64,000 nt of DNA from Gordius sp. MW1. Taxonomy: Eukaryota; Nematomorpha; Gordioida; Gordea; Gordiidae. The stretch is taken from assembly GCA_964036665.1 (NCBI GenBank), contig OZ038527.1, positions 15,407,835 through 15,471,834 of the forward strand, given 5' to 3'. This document shows positions 12,073 through 26,639 of the stretch, piece after piece. The translations under genes were made by a program, and so were the position numbers. A model generated the notes under the pieces. It had not been told where the DNA came from. It made no database searches and saw only the letters and a program-made list of their open reading frames with translations. The stretch's first letter is position 1; every line of letters starts with the position of its first letter.

Positions 12073-15000
12073 TCTCCTACCCCCTTAAGTTATTCCATAT
12101 CTTTCTATAGGTTTTCGGATTCGTGTAGATCGCCGGACCGTTATTTCGGGTGAGGGTATAGGTGAATAAGGGGAGTCCGTACGAGGGGGTAGAGGTGAGA
12201 GCGGGGGTGGAATGGAAACAAGCATTTTATCGCTAGCTTCATCATGTGGTAGATTAGGCTGTTGCGGAGCGGTGGCGTCAAGTAAATCACTGGGAACATT
12301 TTGTGGCAGAGCATCCGGTAGTGCGTGCGAAATGTCAGCCCATTGATCTTCATTGTTTAGCGTGTCCGCGTTATCTAAAGATTTTCTAAGATGATCACCA
12401 TGTCTCTTCCATAATGCCCCATTATCTATTTCTATCATGTATGATACTGGGCCTAAGATTTTTAATATTTTTCCCGTTACCCATAATTGATCATTAGTTG
12501 TGAAAGTTCTAACCCATACTCTATCTCCAATTACAAATTTTCGTCTGATAGGTGCCAACTCGTCTTTGTCAAGACCAGTTACATGTGGTTTGAGTAAGTT
12601 TAATGGACCGATTGGTTGAATTTTGATTAATAGATTGGCTGGAGTTAATCCAGTTGTTGGGTGAATGGTGTTCCTATAAGAAAACAGAAAGTTATACAAT
12701 TTATCGTTTTTAAAATTTCTAGTTTTGTTCAAAAACTCCTTGAATGTTCGTACAAAACGTTCGGCTTCTCCGTTGGATCGAGGATGATACGGGCTGGAAT
12801 ATGCATTACGAATATTATTTGTTTTGCAGTATATTTTAAACTCGGCGCTTGTAAACTGAGGTCCATTGTCTGTAGCCAAGGTGTTTGGTACTCCGAACTT
12901 TGAGAAAATAGCTTCGAGAGCGTTTATAGTGCTTGAAGTAGTGATCGTGGTCATGGGAATTACCTCAGGCCATTTACTGTAGGCGTCAATTACAATTAGA
13001 TAATAATACCCATTAAGAGGTCCACAAAAATCGGCATGTAACCTAGACCATGGTTTCCCAGGGTTTTCCCATTTTTGAGTGGCTAATTCTGTTGTCCCAG
13101 TAAACCATTGTTGACAATCTGTACAGTTTTGAACATAACCTTCTATATCTTTATCAATACCCGGATACCAGAGATGTTGACGAGCCAATATTTTTGAGCG
13201 GCTCATGCCTGGGTGTCCTAAGTGGATTAGTTTCAAAATGGTTTGTCTTAATCCTTGAGGAATAATAATTCGGTATCCCCAAAATATGCAGCCTTTTAAG
13301 GTGGTGAGTTCTCTTTGCCGTTGTTGGTAAACTACTAGGTCTGGAGTAACTTTCTTCGGCCAGCCATGGAGTACATAGTTATAGACTTGTCCTAGGATAG
13401 GATCTGTACGAGTATGACGCTCTATGTCAGCGGACGTAATATTTAAAACGTTGAAATGGTTCTTCATAAATGGTGTGTATATCATCATCTTCTTCTTGTT
13501 CTAGATTTTCTTTGGATTGTATCGGAAGCCTGGATAACATATCAGCTTGTGTATTTTCCTTGCGCATTTTGTATTTTATGGTATAATGATAAGGTGTTGT
13601 TAACAAAGTCCATTTCTGAAGTCTTGCTGACATGCCTTGTGATACATTTTTATTTGGGTTGAATATTGAAATTAAAGGTTTGTGATCTGTAAGTAATGTA
13701 AAATGGAGGCCATATAAATATTCCTTAAATTTATTAAAAGCATAAATGATGGCTAAAGCTTCTTTTTCAATTTGGCTATAATTTCTTTCAGCAGCGTTAA
13801 GGGTGCGGGACGCAAAAGCAATAGGGTGCTGATAACCTTTAATTTCGTGGGAAAGTACTGCGCCGAGGCCCTTAGATGACGCATCCGTCGAGAGTACTAA
13901 CGGTAACTCGGGGTCGAAATGTTTTAATATCGGAGCCTTGATAATGGCTTTTTTAATGTCATTGAATGCATTTGTACAGTCTATGGACCATTTCCAAGAT
14001 ACTGTTTTCCTTAGCAGTTTATAAAGAGGTTGTGCTAACGAAGAGAAATTTTTTATGAATTTCGCGTAGTATGTTGCCATACCTAAAAAAGATTGTAATT
14101 CTTTTATTTTAGTTGGGGCTGGTGCTGCTAAAATTGCTTTAGTATTCTTGTCAGTAGTAAAAATTCCGTCTTTACTAATGGTATGTCCTAAATATTCTAC
14201 TTTTTTTTCCAAAAATTTACACTTTCCTAATTTTAGTTTTAGGCCTGTTTTTTCCAATTCTTTAAAAACCTTTTCCAATTTTTGATTATGGTCCTCTATT
14301 GTCTTACCAGCTATAATGATGTCATCTAGGTAGACTACTATTCCCTTATTATTTCTAAATAATGAATCCATAAATCTTTGAAAAATAGCTGGGGCCGAAG
14401 CTATGCCAAAAGGTAGTCTAGTATATTTGAAAAGGCCCCTATGCGTATTTATTGCTAACAGGTTTTGAGAATTTTCGTTAATTTTAATTTGGAAATAGGC
14501 ATCCTTAAGGTCCAAAACGCTGAAATATTTAAAACCGCCTAGTTGAGCAAATATATCTTGAATTCGTGGTAAAGGATATTTTTCAATTACAAGGTGCTTG
14601 TTTAAATCACGGAAATCGCCACAAATACGGATGCTCCCATTATTTTTAATAACAGTTACAATAGGGGCAGCGTGTTCAGCATATTTTATGGGTTTTAAGA
14701 TACCTTCTTTAACTAACCTATCTAATTCTTCGTCAATTTTAGGTTTTAACGTATAGGGAATAGGTCTAGGGCGGAAAAAACGTGGGCATAACTCATCTTT
14801 TAATTTTAGCTTTGCTTCATAACCAATTACCCCGCCCCCCAATTTATTTTCAAACAACAACGGATATTTTTTAATAATATTATTGGTTACAACATCATCG
14901 TGGGTATGATTAATCTCGTATCGTTGGAAAGGTTTGTTTTGCTCCCAATCCTCAGCTAGTTGACGCAATATGTGTGGAAATATCCTTAACCAGTCCCTTC

Positions 15001-15964
15001 CCAAAATGTTTTGCCCGCTCCCATCAGCGACGTAAAGCAAGAGTTGGTGGGTTGCGTCCTCTTCTTGCACGATTACTCTTGCCGATCCCTTTAGCGGTAT
15101 AGACGAACCATCATAACCCCTTAATTCGGTACAACACGGTTGAGTGGTAAGGTGGGCCCCATTGAGAGCATTAATCAAGGTGACCGCTGACCCAGTGTCA
15201 ATTTCAAAATTTAACATACGATCATTTACCTTCAAAGCATAGCATGGCCGCAACGAGTCTTTTAAATGGAAATAATTTAATGAGGAAACCTGTTTGACAC
15301 GGCATATCTTTCCGATATGGCCTTGGGTATGGCATTTATAACACGTCGCAAAACGGAATTTACAGTTGACTCGAAGGTGGTTCCCCCCACAGGCAAAACA
15401 TTTCATATTTGATGCTGTGGGTTTAGTCACTGTATGAACGGGTTCCAATTGTTGGGTCAACATATGGCTTTGGAATCTTGCCCGTTCCATTGATCTCGCA
15501 ATATCTAATGCCCCTTGCCATGTCAGATTATCTACAATCAATAGTCGCTCCACAATCTTGTTATTATGTAACCCCGCCACGAACCGATCCCTAAGGTTTT
15601 CCTCGAGAGAGGCACCAAAGTTGCAATTGATAGATATACCTTTAAGTTTAGCTGCAAAGGAATCAATATTTTCACCTTCTACTTGTACGCATTTGTGGAA
15701 TTTATATCTATGGACAATATTACTCAGAGAGGGAGCGAGGAAACTTTTCAAGGTGGACACTATTTCTTCGAAGGTCTTTTGTAACGGGTCCGAAGGGGAA
15801 AGAAGATTGATCAGCAGTTCATAATTATCCGATCCGCATACCGTTAAGAAAAGGGATTTTTTATCGCCGCCGACTACTAGATGATAGTGGTTGAACTGTG
15901 ATATGCAGAGGTGAATATTATCCGAAGGACTATATGGGTGGAAAGTAAGGGTAGACCGCGCCAT

Positions 15965-16208
15965 TGTTGCGTCTTGATATTTGGTGGACTGTTTAACTAT
16001 TAGCGATTTTTTGTATATAAAGGGTAAGAACGCGTGATGGTAGGGTGATCGCGTGATGGTAGGGTGATCGCGTGATGGTAGGGTGATTGTGTGATAATGA
16101 ATGTAATTTGAATAACCTATTTGAAATAACGCGCATGGTGGAGTATGCAGTTGCAGTCCTAATTTGAATAAACGCGCATGGTGGAGTACGCAGTTGCAGT
16201 ATACAACA
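15965..16208 (-). repeat. 5' LTR of Gypsy-2
   Basis: It is nearly identical to 11828-12072. It abuts TGGCGCGGTCTACC on the minus strand, a primer-binding-site-like sequence whose first bases overlap the gag initiator ATG (15962-15964). Confidence 0.93.
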
Positions 16209-17393
16209 GATTCTCCTTCAAACTTCTTTTTTTAATCGTTTTCCCACGGCTTGGGAACGCGATAGGAAGAAACCAGGAATTATTCAACAAAAGGAAAGGA
16301 AATAATTAATACGGAAAAATTAATTTGAAATTCAAATCCCCCCTTCTTCTGAATACAATAAATCATATTCTGGAAATAAGATTCTTATCAACAACAATTA
16401 TACCTGATTGCTTCAAAACTAAGGGGAAACTGAATTATACTTGGAAAATTCAGGTCGGATCTGAGATAATTCATAGAGCAGGGATTCTTTTGCCTATTTA
16501 CAGTGCGGGAAAGATAGGATTATTCCAGGATTATTCCCACAAGCCATAAATGAGGTATTTATAAATACATCCAGTTTGCCATGAACTACCTAATACTTCA
16601 AATGAGAAAACCACATGATTTTATTGAATGTTACACATTGTTGATAAGTTGTATATAATAATACGCGAGAATTTTATATAATTAGTATGTTATTCTCGAT
16701 ATCTTATATTATTGCTATTATATGTTTTAATATCGTAAGCCAGGCGAGTTTATCAGATAAATTTTTGTCTATATAAATCCCTACACCTGGCCCTAATTTT
16801 TTTAAAAAAGAAAAGGTGTCGTATCCGGAGATACTCATATTCTCCCACCCCCATGTCCTCTTATACAAAAGCTAAGGATTTCCCCCCACTATTACATACT
16901 TATTCGATTATTCTTACACGCTGGAAAACATCTGCTGTATTTCCTGTACTGATTTTAATATATACATAGTACTGAACCCTACCACATCAAATGCGGTACT
17001 TTTCCATTTAATTTTATTTACGTGCGTGTTATTTCCCCCCCCCCCCACGCGCTTATACGTATTTGTTATTTCTTCCCCATATATTATTATTGCACGCATC
17101 ATACGCATAGTGTATCGAGATTGTGTGATTTTTCAATCATTAATTATTTCTTGTAAAATTCTTGTCATATTCTCGGTATAAATAAATAAATTAAATACCA
17201 TGTAGTAAAAATACTAGCCGCGTACGCGGTGGAGTATGGTAAGTTGTAACCTTTTGTCCCCAGTCTTGCCATATCCCAAAATATCCCCCTATCCTCCTCA
17301 ATTCTCCCAAACATATACCTGATTCTCCTTCCTTCAAACTTTTCTTTCTTTTTTAATCGTGTTCCCGCGGTCAGGGAAGACGATATACTTTGG

Positions 17394-17585
17394 ATATATT
17401 CCAACAATTTACTTCACTCAAAAATTTGTTCTTCGAATACAATACTCCTATACCTTCAAGTGCTCCTATAGAACGTATGTTCGTTCAGCAAAGCCAAGGC
17501 AATATTAAGTGAAAGAAGGGGTAACTTGACCGATTACCTTGAAATGCTTTTACTCATGAATGTTAATAAAATGCTATGTTGATTA
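17394..17585 (+). pseudogene. hAT transposase, C-terminal dimerisation region, part 2
   Basis: The frame reads FFEYNTPIPSSAPIERMF (about 17430-17480), then after a frame change RRGNLTDYLEMLLLMNVN (about 17515-17568). These match the conserved hAT C-terminal dimerisation block (...PSSAPVERLFS...RGxLxDxxxExLLxLxxN). It continues the piece ending at 11417; the LTR elements at 11418-17393 lie between. The right terminus of hAT-1 follows 230 bp downstream, the expected distance for a transposase 3' end. Confidence 0.85.
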
Positions 17586-17679
17586 TTTTATTGTATATCG
17601 ATTATTTTTATAATTATAATAAATTCATTAGTTTTTATTAGACAAAATAAAGGTTATGCATTGAACATTACTCTATATT

Positions 17680-17817
17680 TTGTTTTGTTATAGTGCAATC
17701 AAATTTTATGTGCGGGTGCGAGTGCGCGCACCTTTAATACTGGTGCGAGTGCCCGCACCGGATTTTCCTCAATGTGCGAGTGCAGCACCTGTTTTTGAAG
17801 TGCGTTTAACAACTCGG
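17680..17817 (-). promoter_or_regulatory. Right subterminal repeat region of hAT-1
   Basis: It has dense GTGCGGGTGCGAGTGCGCGC-type repeats in both orientations, matching those at 6040-6160. Such subterminal repeats bind transposase in known hAT elements. That role here is inferred from position and repetition alone. Confidence 0.6.
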
Positions 17818-17906
17818 CTTAAAATGCAAAAACGAGATTTTTAAGCTCATGCCTGCTCATCATGCATTTTATATTTTAAAAAACTATTTTAATATCGCAA
17901 AATTTT
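17818..17906 (+). pseudogene. LINE-type RT, fragment 2 (between hAT-1 and LTR-C)
   Basis: This ~90-bp piece continues the element split at 6028. Its translation has an AHACSSCILYFKKLF-like stretch where related elements have the segment after the ILGSPIG block. The first 8 bases are the second copy of the CTTAAAAT target duplication. The last five bases, ATTTT (17902-17906), are the first copy of the LTR-C target duplication. It carries stops. Confidence 0.7.
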
Positions 17907-19557
17907 TTAATAAATTCCTTTAAAAAAACTAATGAATTTATATTTATCAAGGGCTCTTGTTGTCAGGTCCTCCCCAAAACAGGGAGGCCAATATTTTCCT
18001 CGTTCTTTAAACTACCAGTAATATTTATTTTATTTTCCACACGAAAATGTAAGAAAGAATGATAATAATTATCTGATATTTCAATATACCGCTATCGACG
18101 CTTATATCAAATCAATTATATCTGTTCATTATTAATAATAATCGATACGAAAATGATTCAAGCGATGTGCTATAATAATCGATAATAATATGACAAGGGT
18201 ATGAATATATAAATAACGTATAGTGGGTTGGAAACGTAATTTTGATTGATGCTATGTGTGTTGTTGGTTGGTACAAAAATAACATTTAATATTAAGGATT
18301 ATAAGATCAAATTGGCATATCATGGCATATGCCACACCTTCCCTTTTTACCGAAAAGATTCAAACAATTTCAAAACTTTAGCCCAAAATTTAATATAATT
18401 TATCTTTATACCTTTTTCATAATTCAAATTTATGCCTATCGACATTTTTAGTTTTAATATGCCATAATTTCAAATTTATACTTGTTGACACCACTTACCG
18501 AAACCAAGGAATCTTGTTCCTTATAGCCTGAGGTTGACTCATTGATAGAGTTCAGTGCCCCAAAACACAAGGTTGACTCATTATCTGAGTTCAGAGCCCT
18601 GTAAATAACCCGGTTTGATAGCGTCAAAAAAAATTTCTGGCATTTCCTTCAAAATCTTAATACAATCCAATTTACAAAAATCGCCATTTAACATTTAATC
18701 CTTTAACATTTAATCATTTAACATTTAATCCTTAATCTCTCCATCCCTTCCTTATTTTAAATTACTGATTAAATATGAGTCGACCGTCAGATAATAATAA
18801 AGAAAGCGATAAGGGGTAAAATATAGGTTAAATATAATTTCTGTAAACATAATGTTTTAACCAATTTATTGTAGGTACAAAATTCAAGTGTGTTAGATTT
18901 TATATTTTTGTTTACTGTATTTGCCGAATTTTTGTATTACAGAATTTCTTCTTCCTTCGTCTCCTTTTTAGTAAGAGAAAGGATTTGTTTTTCGATAATG
19001 TTTAGCGTAATAATGGATGGGTATTTGCGATTTGCAGAAATTTTTCCTTTCGTTCATAAAATCCTTTGGGGGAATTTTCTCTCTTCGCGATGAATGCCGA
19101 ATTGTCTTTACAGAACTTCCTCATATTAATTATAACATCCCACCGCAAAATTTAGTTTTGAACTTGGTTTTGTTGAATAATTCCGTATAATATCTGACAC
19201 CATTAATAAATTCCTTTAAAAAAACAAATGAATTTATATATATCAAGGGCTCCTGTTGTCAGGTCCTCCCCAAAGCAGGGAGGCCAATATTTTCCTTTTT
19301 CTTTAAACTACCAGTAATATATATTTTATTTTCCACACGAAAATGTAAGAAAGAATGATAATAATTATCTGATAATCGATAATAATATGACATTGAATCA
19401 TCGTGACTCCTCTACATAGGGTATGAATATATAAATAACGTATAGTGGGTGGAAACGTAATTTTGATTGATGCTATGTGTGTTGTTGGTAAGTACAAAAA
19501 TAACATTTAATATTAAGGATTATAAGATCAAATTGGCATATCATGGCATATGCCACA
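17907..19557 (-). mobile_element. Short non-autonomous LTR element (LTR-C), fossil
   Basis: The direct repeats 17907-18336 (430 bp) and 19203-19557 (355 bp, with an internal gap of about 75 bp relative to its partner) are highly similar. On the minus strand they begin TGTGGCATATGCC and end in GGAATTTATTAA. A purine tract AAAAAGGGAAGG adjoins the left LTR, and TGGTGTCAGATATT, a primer-binding-site-like sequence, adjoins the right LTR. Flanking ATTTT (17902-17906 and 19558-19562) is the target duplication. The ~870-bp interior has no coding potential that I can see, only a two-copy repeat (AGGTTGACTCATT..., 18531-18602), so it resembles TRIM-type elements that depend on a partner. Confidence 0.88.
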
Positions 19558-21118
19558 ATTTTATTTTGCTTTCACTCCACAAGCGTTTTTTTGCACACCC
19601 AAATTTTACATAATTTTGAAATCCACATCAAATCCGTCGTCGAAAGTACTCTTAACTTATCATTTAATACTAATACATGGCTACAGGCCATTTTACCTAC
19701 AAAATCGGGAGGCTTGAGAATTCGCTCACCCTGCTCTTTATCAATAGCCTCATTTATATCCTCCTGAAGTGGTTATTTCATTAATTAGAAGAAATACAGT
19801 AATCGAGTTTATTGGTAGTGTAGAGTATATGCGAAAAAATGAATAATCATCCTGTTAGTTTTAAAGGTTGTGCTTATCTAGCTGCGCGAGCCCATTATCA
19901 TTTGAATAATCAGGCGATGGTTAAATACAAGCGAGGGGCTATTAAAATAAAAATAACGTGATGGTTAAGTACAAGCGAGGGGCTATTAAAATAAAAAAAT
20001 AACGTGATGGTTAAGTACAAGCGAGGGGCTATTAAATAACGTAACGTGTTAGAATTCGCCTAGACGGGGTCAAGGGAAAGTAGCGTGCGAAAGAAGGTTT
20101 TTGATTCCAATTCGCGTTTAATTTAATTCGTAGCCTTTACACTCCCACCTCTCTTCAAAATCCATCGGAGGAAAATTAATCCCATATCCCTCCGATGAAA
20201 CATTGGACAAGGTTCTATCCCTCTGGAACCTTAATGTTATTCCAGAAACCTCCTATCCACAAACATTGATTCAAAAGGATTGGGATGCTTGTTTGGTTTC
20301 GCGCTCCGTTGCTCACCTACTTTCGAGCAGCGATACCAAACAACATTACAACCTTCGGTGATTGGTGTTTGATAAATCTGGCCACGAATGGCTTGAGGCT
20401 TACCCCATTAAGTATTCAAACATTATGTTAAAGGATTCCGAGCCATCGTATAGCTCTACGCCTTGGCATCAAATACACTAAACCATATGCCTGTGGGAAT
20501 TGCGACTTGCCACTTGACGAAGAAGCCCGTCATCCATTACATTGCAGGTTAAACAAATTCAGACACATCGGACACTCTAAAATCAACTCTATCATCCAGT
20601 CAGCCCTTAAAAAGGCTTCCCCTTTATTCTTGAGCCGTCAGACCCTTCTCTTGAGGGTCGAATGCGCCCTGACGACTCCCCACTTGTGCCTTGGGAAAAC
20701 GGTCTATTATTAAAATGGGACTTTACATGCATTGATTTGTTTGCCCCTTCAAATCTTAATTATGATCCAATGGCCCTCGCCGAGGGGCGCAAATTAACAA
20801 AATACAAGGCCCTTTTAAACTCAAGTATTTTTATACGCATACTTTTATCTTGTTCCGGCTCTTATGGAAAAATGGCATTAGCCTTTTTTAAAGAAATAGG
20901 CAGACGATTTCCTGCTTTTAAATATTCTCCCGCATTTCTACTAAAACAATCAATTGCGATTTTAATTGCGAAATTCAACTTTAAATCCTTTTTGGATTCT
21001 TGTCCTTCGTTGAAATAGGAAGATAAAGCTATATTAGCTATTTAACGCTCTTATTTAATTTTTTTAATATGTATTACATTTTACCGTATTATAATCAGCC
21101 ATATATTAATCAACTTTT
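19558..21118 (+). pseudogene. LINE-type element, fragment 3: RT C-terminus, zinc knuckle and RLE-like domain
   Basis: The translation resumes with WLQAILPTKSGGLRIRSP (about 19680-19730). After an insertion of about 350 bp it continues with a C-x2-C...H-x3-C knuckle (CGNCDLPLDEEARHPLHC, about 20497-20550). Next come RPDDSPLVPWENG and LLKWDFTCIDLFAPSN (about 20663-20755), then a helical tail ending in a stop at 21016-21018. A CCHC-type knuckle followed by RPD and a second Asp about 20 residues on is the pattern of the restriction-like endonuclease (RLE) of R2-type LINEs; that assignment is inference. Several frameshifts and stops make it dead. A 3' UTR and G-rich minisatellite follow. Confidence 0.82.
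19800..20150. mobile_element. Insertion with three 51-bp tandem repeats, possible solo LTR
   Basis: It separates two recognisable parts of the LINE. It holds three near-identical units containing GTACAAGCGAGGGGCTATTA (about 19912-20042) and candidate TG...CA ends (TGTTAGTTTT at 19853; TTTACA near 20138). The repeats resemble in style the U3 repeats of the Gypsy-2 LTR. No convincing target duplication was found, so the LTR reading is tentative. Confidence 0.45.
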
Positions 21119-21660
21119 TATGAAAAAAAAATAGGGGGAGTGATAAGGGGGGGGCGATTCACCCCCCTCCCCCTGGTAAGAAAGAGATTAAAAAATAAGG
21201 GGGGGGGAAGGCAAACCCCCCCCCCCCCCCCCGTGTGAGAAAGAGAGTAAAAAATATGGGAAGGGGGCAAATCGCTTCCTTTCACCCTGGTGAGAAAGAG
21301 GATAAAAAATATGGGGATGGGCAAAACACCCCCCTCCTCCTGATGAGAAAGAGGGTAAAAAATAAGAGGAGTGAAAAAAGGGGGGGGGGGGGGAAATTCA
21401 CCCCTCCCTTCGGGAAGTGGGTAAAAAATAAGGGTGGTAAAAAAGGGGGGGGGGCAAATCACCCCCTTCTCCCCTGGTGAAAAAGAGGATAAAAAATAAG
21501 GGGGGGGGGGGTTAAAAAAGGGGAGGTGGGCAAATCATCCCCTTCCCCCCTGGTGAGGAAGAGGATAAAAAATAAGGGGGGGGGCAAAACACCCCCCCCC
21601 CCCCCTGGTGAGAAAGAGGGTAAAAAATAATGGGGGGTGGGGGGGTGTAGCCAGGTTTTG
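21119..21660 (+). repeat. G-rich minisatellite tail of the RLE-like LINE
   Basis: Around nine or ten units of about 50-60 bp carry G runs (up to more than ten), the core GGTGAGAAAGAGGATAAAAA, and CAAATCACCCCCTT. It lies directly after the LINE 3' UTR (21019-21118). The same order, inverted, is seen at 4540-5445. The G runs could form quadruplexes. Confidence 0.88.
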
Positions 21661-21780
21661 GATTAGGGGGGGGGGGTGAAAGTTGTTTAGGTTCAATTGG
21701 GGGGGGGGCTTAGGAGTTTTGTATTGAAATTTTTTTTTCAGTTAGGCCCCGTCCCCCCTGCCTTCCTGGCTAAGCTTATG
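21645..21780. mobile_element. Possible MITE of the GGGCGTAGCC family
   Basis: GTGTAGCCAGG at the left and CCTGGCTAAGC at the right are near-complements around a G/C-run-rich interior. The termini resemble those of the elements at 31981-32146, 51129-51280 and 61668-62079. The left boundary merges with the minisatellite. Confidence 0.4.
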
Positions 21781-21967
21781 GATATACATTACGATCATAG
21801 AATCAAATAATACACCAGATTAACAAACCACTGATAACTATTAAGTAAAAGGTGTAGGTCTCCGTGTTTAAAACTTATAATTACAAATCAAACGTTATTA
21901 ATATATGAGAGATATTATTATGGCTAAGAGTAAAAAGCTACCTACAATATAATTTTTTGGTGGCCCG

Positions 21968-22209
21968 TCAACTTGCCGAAAACCATCTTGCCGAATTGAA
22001 TGGCCCAATGTTAAAAAATGTCTCCCAAATAGAAAATGTCCCCCCAACAAATAAGCCTATTAATCAATTTAAAGTTAAAATTTAGGTATTTTTTAATATA
22101 AAATTGATAATTATTATAAAAGGTGCTCATTAAAGCCTTATTTATGATAATGGGGAGATGGTCGTTAATGTTCCAGGGTGATTTGACAAGATGGTTTTCG
22201 GCGAGTTGA
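21968..22209. mobile_element. MITE with terminal inverted repeats upstream of HDAC3
   Basis: TCAACTTGCCGAAAACCATC at 21968 pairs with CAAGATGGTTTTCGGCGAGTTGA at 22187-22209 (one mismatch), and pairing continues more loosely inward. It is about 242 bp and non-coding. It ends only about 150 bp before the HDAC3 start codon, so it lies in or next to the promoter/5' UTR. Target duplication not resolved. Confidence 0.7.
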
Positions 22210-22360
22210 GAGGGAAACGTTTCTTTGTCATTAATTTAATAATGTCATGAAATGGCGCAATATTTATATCAAAATCAGCTGTCTATTATGAAACAATTTT
22301 ACAATGACATCCTAGAAAATATAATTATTTTACTCAATTCAATAGTTTTGTGAAGACATC

Positions 22361-26572
<4,212 letters not shown>

Positions 26573-26618
26573 TGTTAAAATATTTTTTTTATCATCTTTT
26601 CACTCATCTGTGTATAAT

Positions 26619-26624
26619 AATAAA
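26619..26624 (+). terminator. Poly(A) signal AATAAA, HDAC3
   Basis: A canonical hexamer about 47 nt after the HDAC3 stop codon (26570-26572), inside A+T-rich sequence. Such hexamers occur by chance in this composition, so this is plausible but not proven. Confidence 0.5.
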
Positions 26625-26639
26625 ATTAAATATTTTTTG

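Larger units (their letters stand above)
11828..16208 (-). mobile_element. Ty3/gypsy LTR retrotransposon (Gypsy-2), young, looks nearly whole
   Basis: The LTRs at 11828-12072 and 15965-16208 begin TGTTGCGTC and end ATACAACA. By eye they differ only by about one indel. The target duplication GATTC flanks both sides (11823-11827 and 16209-16213). On the minus strand the order is: gag starting directly at the 5' LTR edge; zinc knuckles (CFACGGNHLRVNC and CYKCHTQGHIGKIC, about 15300-15410); protease FEIDTGSAVTLI (about 15200); RT with VVYLDDIII (about 14320); RNase H LSTDASSKGLGAVL (about 13880); integrase HHCC zinc domain (about 13100-13230) and catalytic core with TDNGPQF and YHPRSNGEAERF; then a C-terminal region. 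A polypurine tract AAGGGGGTAGGAGA precedes the 3' LTR. LTR near-identity indicates recent insertion. It looks nearly whole, with about one interruption. Confidence 0.95.
11418..17393 (+). mobile_element. Non-autonomous LTR element (LTR-A) inside the hAT transposase gene, fossil
   Basis: Two direct repeats both begin TGTCGTATCC(A/G)GAGATACTC, at 11418 and at 16817. They share further blocks (CCATGTCCTCTTATACAAAA, a C run, and CTCCTTC...TTTTTTAATCGT), which makes them an old, diverged LTR pair of roughly 500-580 bp. A purine tract AAAAAAGAAAAGG sits just before the right copy, so the element reads on the plus strand. The internal part (about 16290-16816) is short and non-coding. Flanks ACAAC and ACAAT are a near-match 5-bp duplication. 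The left LTR is interrupted at 11828-16208 by Gypsy-2. It is older than that insertion and younger than hAT-1. Confidence 0.75.
6029..17817 (+). mobile_element. hAT DNA transposon (hAT-1), 11.8 kb with later insertions
   Basis: The left end is CAGAGTTGTTAAGGTGCG (6029) and the right end reads CCGAGTTGTTAAACGCAC on the other strand (17817). The flanks 6021-6028 and 17818-17825 are both CTTAAAAT, an exact 8-bp duplication of the kind hAT elements make. Subterminal sequence at both ends is rich in GTGCGGGTGCG/GTGCGCGCAC motifs, a possible transposase-binding array. The interior carries a split hAT transposase (about 11050-11417 and 17394-17580) and two nested LTR elements. A second copy of the left end lies at 10487, so the left 4.4 kb (6029-10486) looks like an extra segment. 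It is a dead copy, and it inserted into a LINE. Confidence 0.9.

Noticed and set aside
11418-17393. Reading the LTR-A repeats as part of Gypsy-2
   Set aside because: Gypsy-2 has its own LTR pair and an exact GATTC duplication lying inside the left LTR-A repeat, and the two elements lie in opposite orientation.
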